Source: Heterotrichella gracilis
Taxonomy: Eukaryota > Sar > Xanthophyceae > Tribonematales > Xanthonemataceae
Reading direction: 5' to 3'
NCBI GenBank assembly: GCA_032358255.1
Contig: JAULBX010027605.1
Coordinates: 124,001 to 188,000, forward strand
DNA length: 64,000 bases
Shown piece by piece: positions 12,426 through 23,900 of this stretch. The position numbers and the translations under genes are program-made. The notes beneath the pieces are model-generated. The model ran no database searches and was not told the DNA's origin. It worked only from the letters and a program-made list of their open reading frames with translations. Each line of letters opens with the position of its first letter. Within the stretch, counting starts at the first letter, position 1.

Positions 12426-14390
12426 GCGCCACCAGGTACTGGCAACACCCTTGCCACACATTAATCGCCCTGCGCACCCCTTATCATGGCCCTGCGCACT
12501 CCTTTTACTTGAAACCCGGTGCCAAAATGGCCTGGCAGCAAGGGACTCGTTGTCGCCCACTTGCCTCAGGATTGTACCGTGCCCAACCCCCATCTCACTT
12601 CCTTGTGCAGGCCAATATCATCCCATGATGGTCAGCACTCTGTCATCACTGGCAGCACTGACCACAGTTGTGGTAGATGTGGCAGCAAACTGGATGCGCG
12701 TGTGCAATTCCATCCGATCATACTCAGCGCCGAGTCGGGAATGGGTGAAGGGAGGGGGGCGATTTAATCCGGTGATGCTCAGCAGTGAGACTCAGAGCTC
12801 TGTTCCCACCGGCAGCAGAGAATTGCCACAAATCGGGTGAACTAGGTGGCAGCGAGGGCCCCATAGATATTTGAGCAGGGTTGGCAGGATTGGCGTGTTT
12901 CTCCGCCAGGTGTTGCTTGCCGTGGCACCTGAGCAGATATATTGTATTGTTTTGTTTTCTGTTTTGGTTCAGTCTGCACTCTAGCAAAATTGCAGAGTTG
13001 CACATAAAACAAAAAATGATTTCTGCTTGAGTATGAATATGATGGTCAGATGGGGCGGAGTAGGCGGGACCCCAATGCGCTTGGCCTGGGGAGGGCTACT
13101 AAATAACCCCTGTCATTGGCATGCAACAATGTGTATGGTGAAAATTGTTTTGCTAGGCAACTCTTGCTTGGCAGCCGAGTTTGTGGTTTGCTTGTTTCGT
13201 TGGGAACACCCTCAGGGTGTACATAATTGTTGGGTCTGCTGATGTATGCCCACGGTAGTTTTATTGCTGCATTTGACTAGGCAACGTGACCGCCACCAGG
13301 TACTTACATTTGTGATGGGTGACACCCCCCCTCTGTTTTCCAGTTCTGAACTTTGGGCCACTAGCTAGTGCCCAATCATGATGGAAATAAATGACATTTT
13401 GACTACTCGAGAGTCATTGCACAAACATTGGCTTTGCTGCGTCTCTCGGAGAATGGAGAACTGCCCACACTGTAACATAGATACACACGTTGGGCTTGCC
13501 AAGCGGTTCATTTTTGAAGGGTGGTGTGTCTAGGTTGGACTGCCACACTGAATTAGGGTTTAGGGTTTATAGCCCTGCAATGCATGCATATAACATGGTG
13601 GCCAGAAGCAGGAAAATAGCCGAAGGTACTTAGGCTGAGGACCAAGCTGTGAAGACTACCGTAGACCGTGCAGTGCAAACCCTAACACGCCACTAAATTC
13701 GACGTAGCCTTGTTGTTGGTGCAGAGCCTGAGTGCATGGTGCGGTCAGTGATGCACCAGGGAGTGCACTTGTGCTTCCGCCTGATTCGCGGCCCCCCGTA
13801 GCGCTTCTTGGTACACGAATAATAGGGGCATGTTCGTGCCGCAAACAGCCACGTTACTTGAGCACCACGCTTCTTGAAACCCACTCGACTGCTTAAAACG
13901 GGTCACTTGGGCAGACCAGTGCATAGCTAGGCGCCGTGCTGCCAGTCGCCGTTGGAAATGCGACAACGTCGAGCGCAAGGCGCGTCCTAGGTGATTTGAA
14001 GAGTCCTTACATCGTGAGTACCCACCCAAACTGTGGTGAGTGCACTGGCAGGCATCCCATGTATGCGCATGCACGCGGATGTGGGCGTTTCAGCTGGCGT
14101 CCACACCGTAATCGCATTGTTCTTATAATAGCTGCTCAAAAGGTAGCCCATTCGCATACCGTGTTTGTTGATCTTAACTCCGTCTGCCATATGCACGCAT
14201 ATACCTGCGCTCATAGTGTTCTGCACCACAAGAATATTGCACGATGTACCCTGCACCTTGCTGAGTTTGCAGTCTTTCAAGCCCTGGTCACTTAAAATTG
14301 CCAGCCTAGGACAAAAGTTGCAAGGGCTTATGCACTGCCCCCAACCTCGGGGTCCCACCCCACCCCACTCCACACCCCACTTCTCCTCCC
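12426..14390. other. Gap after CG-1 gene 1; no gene recognised
   Basis: Probably the 3' untranslated region followed by intergenic sequence. A TGTAA, the green-algal polyadenylation signal, is present near 13470 but is far from the stop. Minus-strand frames at 13693-14074 carry Cys-rich stretches such as CPYYSCTKKRYGG but do not form a convincing gene. TTTAGGGTTTAGGG-type sequence occurs at about 13555-13570. Confidence 0.45.
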
Positions 14391-16086
14391 CTCTCAGGTG
14401 GTCAAGGTGGGCGCAAGCAGCCAGCCAATACGAAGCGTCTCAACCTCACTGCCCTCTCAGGATGGGTGTGCGATACGTCAAGGACCTGCAGGCGGGAGGT
14501 GAACGCTAGCCTGTCATCTTTTCAGTGTGTAGGGTTTCAAACGTATGGTATGTGGGTGTATGGTTTTGGAGTTGTGAGGCGGGAAGGGCTCTACAGGTGG
14601 CAGGTGAGTACCAGGGTGTACGTAGGGTTTTTTTGTGTAGGGTTTCTGTGGGGGTGCCGGCGGCGGGGGACCTGCAGGCGCCAGGTGGGCGGCAAAAGTT
14701 GCAGGTTGTTAGGGTAAGTTGGTACAACCCCCTCATTACCTGCGATACCGGCCCGCAGCATCCGCAACACCAATGCCCGACGCTGATTGTGAACAATGGC
14801 ACAGGCATGTAGGTAGGGCACGATGCTGGAGGTGTTGATGCATCCCTGGTTGGTATTGGGGTAATTGGGGTAATACTCACCCTCCCCTCCCTTCACCCAG
14901 GCCGCCATGTGTTCATCTAGTGGAGCGGTGGGTGTGGGGTGCCACCACGCTTGGGCCTGGCCGCTCCCCCACCTGGCTTGGCTCAGAAGCAGGCGCTGGC
15001 GGCTGTGGGCCAGGTGCACCTCATGCGCTACTATGATGGCATCTTCTCGGCACTAAGGTTGGTGCACAAGGTGTATTGTCGTTAATGTAGATCCTAAACC
15101 ATAGACCCTAAACCATAGACCCTCATGCGGTACTACGGTGGCCTCATGTGCCACCAGGGCTGGCGAGCGGGAGAATATATCCTTCACCCACTTTAATTCC
15201 TAGAACCGTGGATGCTAATCCTCAAACGCCATGCATTGCTATGATTACTCAGTCTCTGCACCGGGGTTTGTGTGGGGAAATGCATTGTGTCAAACTCCAA
15301 ACCCCGCAGCATAGAACCCTAATCGTGAACCTTTACCCTCGAGAGGTACTGTGGTGGCGCCTTCTTTTTTTAGATAGCACCTTCTTTCCGCCACTTTGCA
15401 CCCCCGTTTGCGTGCGTCAGCTGCACCCCTTCCAGCTGCACCACCCTGCGGCAGAGTCCCAAGGGGCGCGAGTGTCCCCACAGGATGTGGAATTATGTGG
15501 CGGATTGAACCGGGATTGGGTGCCAAGCGTGCATGGCTGACATGCAGATGCCCATGGGGTGGGAAGCTCCTTGCTCCCCCACTCACATGGGCGCCCGCAG
15601 CCAATGGCAAGCGACCTGGCATAAAGCATCCAGAGGGCATCAACAGCGTATCCTGGTACCCTAGAATCCTGTATCCCGATCCCTTTCTCACTACTCATCC
15701 CCATGAATGGAGTTTATTCCATTACCTCATCGACCCAGCACTACCTTCATCAGCCACCTAAACCCTAAACCCTACACCAGCACCAGCCATTTAACCCCTA
15801 AACCAGCACCAGATACCACCACCCTTCCACAGAACCGCGCCCACGTGTGTATTTGAAGTTCAACGCACCATTTTCCAACAGCTGCACCGACACCTTACTA
15901 CCATCTCCCGCCCCCCCGCAGCGCTGCATTCAGGTGCTCCTCACTCAGGACAACCTGTCCCACCACGGCCAGTACATTCCGGGAGCTGCTGCGCTGGGGA
16001 GCGGTGCCGGTCATCAATGAGAACGACACAGTGGGGGTGGAGCAAGCTGAGGTGTGGGGACAGCGACACGCTGTCGCCACAGGTGG
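14391..16086 (+). pseudogene. Glutamate 5-kinase (gamma-glutamyl kinase) pseudogene, N-terminal part
   Basis: Pieces of the amino-acid kinase domain appear in order but in shifting frames. VVKVGASS follows an acceptor at about 14398, then LNLTALSG and VKDLQAGGE in two other frames. SSGAVGVGC at about 14920 is followed, after a frameshift, by LAQKQALAAVGQVHLMRYY. At about 15918-16080 come CIQVLLTQDNLSHHGQY and, in another frame, TFRELLRWGAVPVINENDTV and CGDSDTLS. In ProB and P5CS these blocks bind ATP and glutamate in the first step of proline synthesis. At least four frame changes and the missing C-terminal half mark it as dead. Echoes of the MRYYDGIF exon end recur at about 15122-15150 and 15343-15371. 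Confidence 0.85.
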
Positions 16087-16170
16087 GTGGGTGGGGGGGG
16101 AGGGGGAGCAATGACGGGATGTCAGCGCAGGTACTCGGGTGGGTGGGGGGGATGGGAAGGGGTTGTGTGC

Positions 16171-16740
16171 AAATCACAAAAACAGCGAGGGTCTCCAGCA
16201 GGTCACCCCTTGAACACTGATTTGCATTTCAGCCCTGGATTGCGGTGCGGTAATATTCTTCAAAAGAGGCCGATATTACTGGAGGCCAGTCCAGGGATAA
16301 AACGCAAATCACAAAAACAGCGAGGGCCCCCAGCAGGTCACCCCTTGAACCCTGATTTGCATTTCAGCCCTGGATTGCGGTGCGGTAATATTCTTCAAAA
16401 GTGGCTGATATTACTGGAGGCCAGTCCAGGGCTAAAACGCAAATCACAAAAACAGCGAGGGTCTCTAGCAGGTCACCCCTTGAACACTGATTTGCATTTC
16501 AGCCCTGGATTGCAGTGCGGTAATATTCTTCAAAAGTGGCCGATGTTACTGGAGGCCAGTCCAGGGCTGGAACGCAAATCACAAAAACAGCGAGGGCCCC
16601 CAGCAGGTCACCCCTTGAACCCTGATTTGCATTTTAGCCCTGGATTGCGGTGCGGTAATATTCTTCAAAAGTGGCCGATAGTACTGGAGGCCAGTCCAGG
16701 GCTAGAATGCAAATCACAAAATTAGCGAGGGTCCCCAGCA
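16171..16740 (+). repeat. 135-bp minisatellite, just over four copies
   Basis: The unit start AAATCACAAAAACAGCGAGG occurs at 16171, 16306, 16441 and 16576, with a partial fifth at 16711: an exact 135-bp period. Each unit contains GGTAATATT and GATATTACTGG, which can pair as a short stem. Because 135 is a multiple of three, one + frame stays open through the array as a 45-residue repeat. Diverged relatives of the unit continue at about 16770-16850 and 16940-17020. Confidence 0.97.
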
Positions 16741-16863
16741 GGTCACCCGTTGAACACGCCTTAACGCACTCGCCCTCAAATGACTCTTGGTAATATTGGC
16801 CTGTTTTCAAGATATCTACCGTACGCATTCCTGGGCTAGAATGCCAATTGATACCGCGGGGTT

Positions 16864-16930
16864 GAGCTGCAGAGAACCCCAGGGGGACTAGAATAGTCCT
16901 ATTCTAGTCCCCCTGAGCTGCAGAGAACCC
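16864..16930. repeat. 34-bp palindrome between 16-bp direct repeats
   Basis: The arms 16881-16896 and 16899-16914 are perfectly reverse-complementary with a 2-nt centre. They are flanked by identical 16-bp direct repeats at 16864-16879 and 16915-16930 (GAGCTGCAGAGAACCC). The arrangement looks like a small insertion with duplicated target, or a template-switch product during replication. Confidence 0.93.
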
Positions 16931-17617
16931 TGCTGTTTTGCGATCTCGCCCTGAACTGACTCTCGGTAATATCGGTCGTTTTTCAAGATGTCTAATGCAC
17001 GCATCCCGGGGCTAATTTCTGCAGCGCAAATCCTCAGTGGCACCCCTATTCCCCCATTGGTCCGCTCACAATGTTGACCAGGTATACCAGGTGCACCAGG
17101 GGACCAGCCCACACAGCTACCCTCAGCTGCTGCCTAGATATATACCCCTTGTTGCGATACTTGCAATCCTCACAGGCCTGCACCACACTCCTACCGGTAG
17201 TTTAGGTAGTTAGTGGATAAAACGGTAGGGCAATGTCTTTGCAACTCCCTTGGCAAGCGCGTCTGTTGAATTGGATTCAATAGCAGGCTACCAGGTTGAA
17301 GGGTTCAAGTTCTGTTACATTATGTTTTTGAATATGATCACATTGCACACACACATCCACTGCTCCTGCAGGCCCTGGCATGGCATCCACCACCAGCGCT
17401 GTCCAGGTGCTACCACTGGGTGGCTTCCTCGCCACTTGCAGTTACATTGCTGTGATTGCTGCCTGCGCTGCATGTGCCGGTGCTGAAGTAAATACCATCC
17501 AGCACCAGCTACGCACAGCTTTGCAGGCGCGGATGTAGCTGGTGCCGGATGATAGGTACATCAGCATCGGCGCAGGCTGCGTAGGTAGCGGTGTAAGGCT
17601 AAAGAGCATCCAAACTG

Positions 17618-17700
17618 TATCAACGAGAACGACACAGTGGCGGTGGAGCAGCTGTGGGTTGGGGAGAATGATAGGCTATCAGCGCAGGTGGGAGGAGGTG
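17618..17700 (+). pseudogene. Second glutamate 5-kinase fragment
   Basis: In one frame this encodes INENDTVAVEQLWVGENDRL followed by SAQVG, the same conserved block as at about 16010-16080 but a separate copy. Just upstream (about 17560-17600) is unrelated GC-rich sequence, so only this block survives. It lies some 350 bp before the TraB pseudogene, in the order kinase then TraB. Confidence 0.8.
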
Positions 17701-17836
17701 GGGTGGTGCGGGGGCAATGGCGGGATGCCAGCGCAGGTGGGGGACTGGAAGGGGTGGCGCTCGTGATGCATAGTGAGGTTTTAGGGCTTATGATGTAGGC
17801 TTTAGGTCTTCCTTGCCATGCTCCATATGGTCCCAT

Positions 17837-17877
17837 GGGTAATAAATAATAATCATCCTATTATTATCTTATTACCC
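17837..17877. repeat. Short AT-rich inverted-repeat element
   Basis: The ends GGGTAATAA and TTATTACCC form arms of 17 and 18 nt with one bulge and a 6-nt loop. Read on the minus strand it starts GGGTAATAAGATAATAATA, nearly the same as the left end of the element at 43268-43314. It may be a tiny non-autonomous element. Confidence 0.7.
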
Positions 17878-18056
17878 TTGCTCAAACCCATTCCTCACTA
17901 CCCAGGTACCTGCTTTGACGGAGGGATTTTTTGTGTGGCTACTCTTTCGCCTGCCACTCCCGCACACATGTCCCGTGCTTCCCTTTGCAAACCCGTTCTC
18001 CTCCTGCCCCCTCAACGCATGTGTTCCCCTGAAACCCCTTCACACGCTTTCACCCG

Positions 18057-19700
18057 CAGGCCGATGCTGGGCACAAGGGTCGGCATTTGTGTGGCGTGTG
18101 GCATGGGCACCGCGTGGCGTCTGGCGATGCAGGAGACTGCCAAATCAGCCAAATGCGGCACATTCCAGGTGCACATTGGGGACCTGCTGGCCATCTGGAC
18201 GGGGCCGCGCTGGCCGTGCCTGGCATAGAGTCTGTGAGATGTGGTGGCACTCACAGGGACTGCACCAACAGGGGCTGCGGCGGTTGCGGAGGCAGGTGGG
18301 TGTGGACGTAGGGTTTGGGGTGTAGGGTTTAGCAGCTGTGCACAGCAAGATTAACCATGCATTGGGAGTGGGATGGGGCTTTGGGGTTAGGGTATTTGGG
18401 GTCTGGGATAAGGGCTTATTGGCATCGCATGCATATGGCGGCCCCCTCTCAAGAGCCTGTGGGATGCGGTGCCATCTACGGCACTGGCAGCAGCTGCAGT
18501 GCTTGCGATGGCAGGTGCGGCTGCGCACGTACATGTAGTGGTCGTAGGTTCTGGGTCAGGATTTCGTTGCTGCGCTTGGCAAGGGCAAGGGTAATAAATG
18601 AAAGTAGGACTAGTTTCCAGTCCTATCATTAACTTTTTACTCTTAGCAAGGGCATCTCGCATGCGTCTGGTGGCAGTCCCCTGCCTGTGCAAGAGCCTGC
18701 TTTAGACATTGGGACCCACAGGGGCTGTGGGGTGTGTGTGTTTGTGCGTCTGTACGGGTGTGGATCCTGGGTACAATGAATGGGCACAGGACGGTGGATG
18801 CATTTGCACGGGAGTGGTGCGGAAGGGCTTGGGGATTCATTTTGCTTTGGCTGCACATACCCGCGGCGGGGGGTATCGCATGTCTGTGGTGGCGCGCCTC
18901 TGCCTGCTGGCAGTGAGCCTGTGGGATGCAGTGGCACTCAAGGCGCTGATCAGGGCCTGCGGCGGCAGGGTGGAGGGTTTTGTTCGTAGGCAAAACGCCT
19001 ACGTTACGGCCCCCGACTGCAATCAGCCAGGGCAGTGCATTTGTGAGGGTGTTGGGTGTAGGGTTTGGGTCCGGATTGTGCTTGCATACAGTGGCGCCAT
19101 TTTGCCGGTGCACTGCAGTACCATTAGCTCCATGTGCTGCCGGGTGGTCTGATGCTGACGTCAAGGGCACCATGCTGCAAAGACTCTGCCCTAAACCCTA
19201 AACCCTAAATAAAGGGTGGCTGTGCTGGATGGGTATGGGTTTACCTAGTTTACCTCTTCTGCAGGCATGTAGTTTTAATTCGTCCCGGCTGTGATACAAG
19301 CACAATTGCACAAAATGAGCTTCAGCTGAACACCGGCGTATGCCATATCATTGTGGCGTAGCCACAGGCTGGCACTCCTTTGCCTGTGGCTGCAGCGCTG
19401 CCTCCACCCCCCTACCTGCTGCCATTTGGCAGTGCTTGTCACATGCCTACAGTGCTGCAGTGCTGCCTCAAATGCCCACTTGCAAATGACACTCCTTGCC
19501 CATGGCTGCAGTCGCTGCCTCCACTGCCCACCAGCTGCCACCTGGCACCGTTGCACTGGTGTGGGGACTGGCTTCTCAAGCTGTGGGGCGAGGACGCGCT
19601 GCTGGACTGGCCAGGCGCCCTGCAGCCAGTTAAGCCAGTCGTGAGCAATAGAGACGCATACATGGCCGGGGCGCTTAGCGCGCTGCTGCCTCCATTTCCC
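18057..19700 (+). pseudogene. Recent partial, broken copy of the TraB-domain gene
   Basis: Two parts match the TraB gene closely. 18057-18298 matches exon 2056-2254 (ADAGHKVG-like start, GTAWRLAMQE, KCGTFQVHIGDLL) but carries frameshifts and reaches a stop. 19575-19700 matches exon 3686-3918 (LLKLWGEDALLDWPGAL, SNRDAYMA) with a 9-bp insertion. Between them the exon end SLWDAV.. is echoed at about 18455-18515 and 18908-18970. A short version of the exon-edge minisatellite (19362-19560) runs directly into the later exon, so one exon is missing. High nucleotide identity in the matching parts suggests recent duplication. Confidence 0.85.
18579..18653. repeat. 59-bp inverted-repeat element with 8-bp direct repeats
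   Basis: GCAAGGGC occurs at 18579-18586 and again at 18646-18653. Between them lies AAGGGTAATAAATG... ending ...TTTTTACTCTTA, whose halves are imperfect reverse complements. It resembles a miniature transposable element with a target-site duplication and shares its AAGGGTAATAA end with 17837-17877. Confidence 0.6.
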
Positions 19701-20902
19701 CCCTGTCATGGCCAGCTGCGCTGCAGCCAGGCGCAGCCAGGCGCACCGCCCATAGCATGGAGAGCGGGCCGCCAGTCAGGTGGCAGGTGGATGGCCTAAC
19801 TCAGCGCGCGTGCAGGTGGTGGATGGTGAGGGAGGAGGGGGTTGACTGGTCCTTCTAGCTGGTTGCGGGGCCCTCGTAGACATTTTTTGTATGCCTGGGA
19901 CGCTGTACTTATTGGGAATTTGTGGTATTCGTGATGGCTTTTATATAATATGGCTTTCCATGATTTGCAAGACAAATTTTTCGAGTGGGGCATTATCGCC
20001 AGAGCTGCAGGCAGTTTTGGTTGTGCAAGACGCTGTCCCACAGAATTGGTTTGGTTGTCCAATTTTGTATGTATCAAGATGAGATGCGTTAATGCATCGC
20101 ATTCGTGGTGACAACTGTGATTGTTCAACTCTTCAATAATGATTGTTCAGCTCTATCATACTGGCCTAGCTGGCCAAGACATGAGTGTAATATGACACTA
20201 ATGCTTTTATTGACTGAATACGGAATTTGTGCATAATTTTACTTCAGCATGCAAAACAGGCATTGCAAAATATACTTCACTTGCAAAAAATCAGATGCAC
20301 TTCAGCTACTTCAGCCTGCATAAATGATGGCTCCTGGTTGAGTACAATGGGTACTCCCCCTGAATCAAGCACCAGTGGGATTTTCCATTAATTGCCAATT
20401 TTCCACCGTGCATCCGAGGATTCTCACCGCGGTGCACCGGGGCTTTAAAGCCCCTGAAAATCTTCGTGGGCCGGATGACATCCGGGAAGTCTCACCGGAT
20501 GTTGACTGATGTCCGACGAGCCCGTCACTGTGCGCGAAACTTTTTACAACGGCAGCAGTCAACTTTGGAAACAGGAGACATCACCCTATCTTTTGTTGCG
20601 TCGCTGTCGTGCATTGCAGTTGATTGCGTTTAACATCAGGGTGCGAACAGCTTGAAAACAATCACGGCCGTGGCTTCGTTATACGCAGGCATTCGGACTA
20701 GTCTCGCACCTCAAAGCATTCGCCGGAGCCAACCACTCTGTAGCAGGCACCGTTGAACACCTGGTGTGGGCCGCAACAACCAGTTGGTATTGCTCCTTTC
20801 CTTACTATAGCTGCAACTGGTCACTTGGTGGGTTTGGCCTCTCTATATCCATTCCCTCGCTGCCCTTTGAAACATCGAGGGGTACGTACCAGGGGTATAC
20901 CA
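19700..20902. other. Gap between TraB pseudogene and CG-1 gene 2
   Basis: No coding sequence is recognised. 19850-20340 is comparatively AT-rich. 20400-20520 holds a dense cluster of palindromes, listed separately. 20520-20900 is the likely promoter and leader of the next gene. Confidence 0.5.
20425..20516. promoter_or_regulatory. Cluster of perfect dyads upstream of CG-1 gene 2
   Basis: Within 92 bp lie CACCGCGGTG (20425-20434), GGGGCTTTAAAGCCCC (20439-20454) and CCGGATGACATCCGG (20471-20485). CACCGGATG (20493-20501) and GATGTCCG (20509-20516) repeat the half-site. The first dyad contains CCGCGG, which fits the CGCG core, (A/C/G)CGCG(C/G/T), bound by plant CAMTA CG-1 domains. The cluster is 390-480 bp before the chosen start codon. 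Autoregulation by a CG-1 protein is inference. Confidence 0.45.
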
Positions 20903-23900
20903 ATGGCCTGGAAGCAATGGTGGACGGACGTGGCCAGCGAGCATGCACTCGCACAACTCGTGTTAACTCGTGCGAACGCTCAGCTGTCCAAGATCCCGAA
21001 GTCTTCTGCTGCTGAGCGAGCCAAGGCCAAGGCTACTGCGCCTCCTGAGCCCCTCCACCTGACGCCTGAAAACGCCATCATACCGCTGCCAGCCAGTCTA
21101 CAGAAGATCCTCATCAAGGCTAAAAGAGGCGAGGCTCTGAACAGCAAGGAGCAGCACGAGGTGCATACAACCTCCCCTGAGTACTTCGACTGGACGAGGG
21201 TTGAGGGAAGAAGAGTCCTTCCCACAAGCAAACCAACCAGTACGCTCCCACCTTCACCCTTCACCTTCGAGTACTTCGAGCCCACTACCTCCAAACCCCA
21301 CCAACCTCGCCCTTCATGCCATCACAGTTGTGTAAAACTACGTTTACGAAACAAGTGGGCCAGCTGCGCGAGCGGATGCTGAGCTCAACAGCAGTTTGCT
21401 TGTTTGAAACCCAATCCATCGGACCAGTCGATATGCATGTGCATATGTGCCCAACCTCTCAGTGGTGTTTATCTAGTTTATCACTCCTTACGCCTCTTTT
21501 TGGTTGAAGTTGTGTTCCCATATGCGTTCCTGGGTACCTTACACACGCTTGGGCGGTGACACCACTTGCTTTTTACCGCGAAAACAGCCATGCATGCCTA
21601 GGTGATTGCACATGTAGGCATCTTTACCGTGTATACTGTGGCGCGGCCCACTTCAAAGCCGATTAAGCCGATTGGTGTGGACACCATCTGTACCTCGTAT
21701 TTTTCACACAGAACCATAGTCGTTCGTTGTGTGGTCCACAAAGTCATGCCATGCCAGTTGCATACCACGAACATATGCATGCATGCTAAATGTATAGCTA
21801 CCTGACACGAAGCTGCCAAGCTGGCCAGCAGACACAGTTAGGCAGACGCTGCGTTATGCCTATGCTCATAGGACAAAACCTTGTATTCTTTTACCAAGAA
21901 CCGTTCCTAGACCCTTGACATAGCTGCAGTGAACATGAAACCTTCATGTTGTTTAGGTTGTTGGCATGCCACCCACCGACTGCTGCTGGCCATATATATA
22001 ACGGCCGCTGCTGCCACCAACCTGCTGACCATACTGCCTGTGACCATGGCTGCTGTTTTTGATCCGCATAACCCCTGCCTGGTGTTTTTGTTTCAGTTGG
22101 GACCCTGATCATTGTCGACAAAGCCGCCAATCGCAACCACCGAACTGAGGACTTGCACACCTGGGGAAGCGCAAGCAAGGGGAGGAAGGATGGGCACCAG
22201 CCGCTCAAGGTGAGCACTCCACTTTTTGACCTTTTGATTGCTTACACTGGCCCAGAGGCGTGCAGGCACCTCCGTGCATGCGCCACAGATGCACATACTG
22301 TAACCTAGACATTTAAACCTTAAGTTATTCTCTACATGAATGGTGGTCGCAGTGCAGTTGCCCCATGTAGAGCTGCTGCTTGAGCCACACATAAAAGAAT
22401 TGCAATATCTACACTGTCTGGTATTTATAGTGATATACCACGGCATTTGGGTGTTAATGTGTATATATATAGGTAATTGGTTTCAATACGTGTGCAGCTA
22501 GCTAATTTCTCACCCACCAAATTCTTGGTGTCTAACAGCATTCTTCATTGTTCAGGTTGGCAAGAAGAAGCTCCTCGAGGTGTACTATGCCTATGGCATG
22601 GAATCCAGTGACAAGATCAAGGTATGCCCAGAATGCCCAATATGCATGTACATACCGCGTTCACCATTATGTTGGACATCTAGGACATCACGCCCTTTGT
22701 GCTGACATAATATTGTTAAATATTACCAGACACGTGTGGGCTCTATACAGCACTCACAATGTGCACCTCAATGCAGCCCTGCATCACCTCAATATTTATA
22801 TATTTTTTATATTTAACTTTTTCATCACCTCAAGGGCTGGCACTGACATTGGTTACACTGGTTTGTGATCTGAGGCCACTTGAGCCTCCATGCAGTGTCA
22901 CACCATGTGGCTCACATATGTTACATATGTGGCGCATGCATGTGGCGCCAGATCTCTAGAGCCTGTGCACACAGTTCACAACCTCCTGCACTCAACATGA
23001 CGTCACATGCACTACATTGAAACAGCTGCTGTCAATACCTGCATGCACACGTACACCATACATCACCCCCAATTACCTCAATACCCTCCCAGGCATAATA
23101 GGCACAACCTGACCATCGCGCAACGTGTACTGCCCACAGAAGCGGACCACCACGCTGCTGAACGACGAGGGCAAGCCACTGGACATGAGCCTGATCCACT
23201 ACCTGCCCTACACCAAGGCGGAGAAGGTGAAGTGGCTGCAGAGGAAGGAGGCGGCCAAGGCAAAGGCGGCTGCAAAGGCAGCTGCGGCGGCGGCTGCAGA
23301 GGCGGCTGCAAAGGCGGCTCAGGGGGCCCAGGCAGCTCCCCAGGGCAATGGCGACACCCTGGAGGGAGGCAGCGCAAGGAGCAACAAGAGGGCAATGAAG
23401 ACTGCAGTGCCCAAGACCCCCATCCCGCGCGCAGCCGCCGCCAAGGCCACCCCCACCACGCTCATGGCGCCACAGCGCGCGCAGGGCTTTGGCAGCTCCC
23501 CAGCGAGTGCCAAGTCCCGCAAGCGCAGGGCTGGGGCGCCACCTGTGGAGGCGGAGGCAGCCTCCCCACCAGCTGCATCAGCACCCTCGCGTGGCACCGC
23601 ACCCACCACAGCTCGCGATCTGCTGGCGCGCTTGCAGGAGTGTGATATGGATTGGGTGCCTGGCTCTCCTGCCGCCATGGGGCTGCGCCACCCCAGCGCA
23701 ACCTCCCCCCCACCTCCCTCCACTGGCACCGCGCCTACGACTGCGCCTGATTTCTGGAGGTTCTGGCAGGAGCCTGGTGGGGCGACTGACTTCCCTGCCG
23801 CCATGGGGCTGCCCAACCCCAGCGCAGCCATGGGCATCCAGCTCCGGAATTCTGTTAAATCCCATGATGGTGCGTGCCTCATGGGTACACGTAGGCCAGA

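Noticed and set aside
16054-16725. 223-codon open frame with a 45-residue repeat
   Set aside because: It is produced by a 135-bp minisatellite whose length is a multiple of three; no start context, splice sites or homology.
16171-16740. Possible CRISPR-like regular array
   Set aside because: The whole 135-bp unit repeats with no variable spacers, and the genome is eukaryotic.
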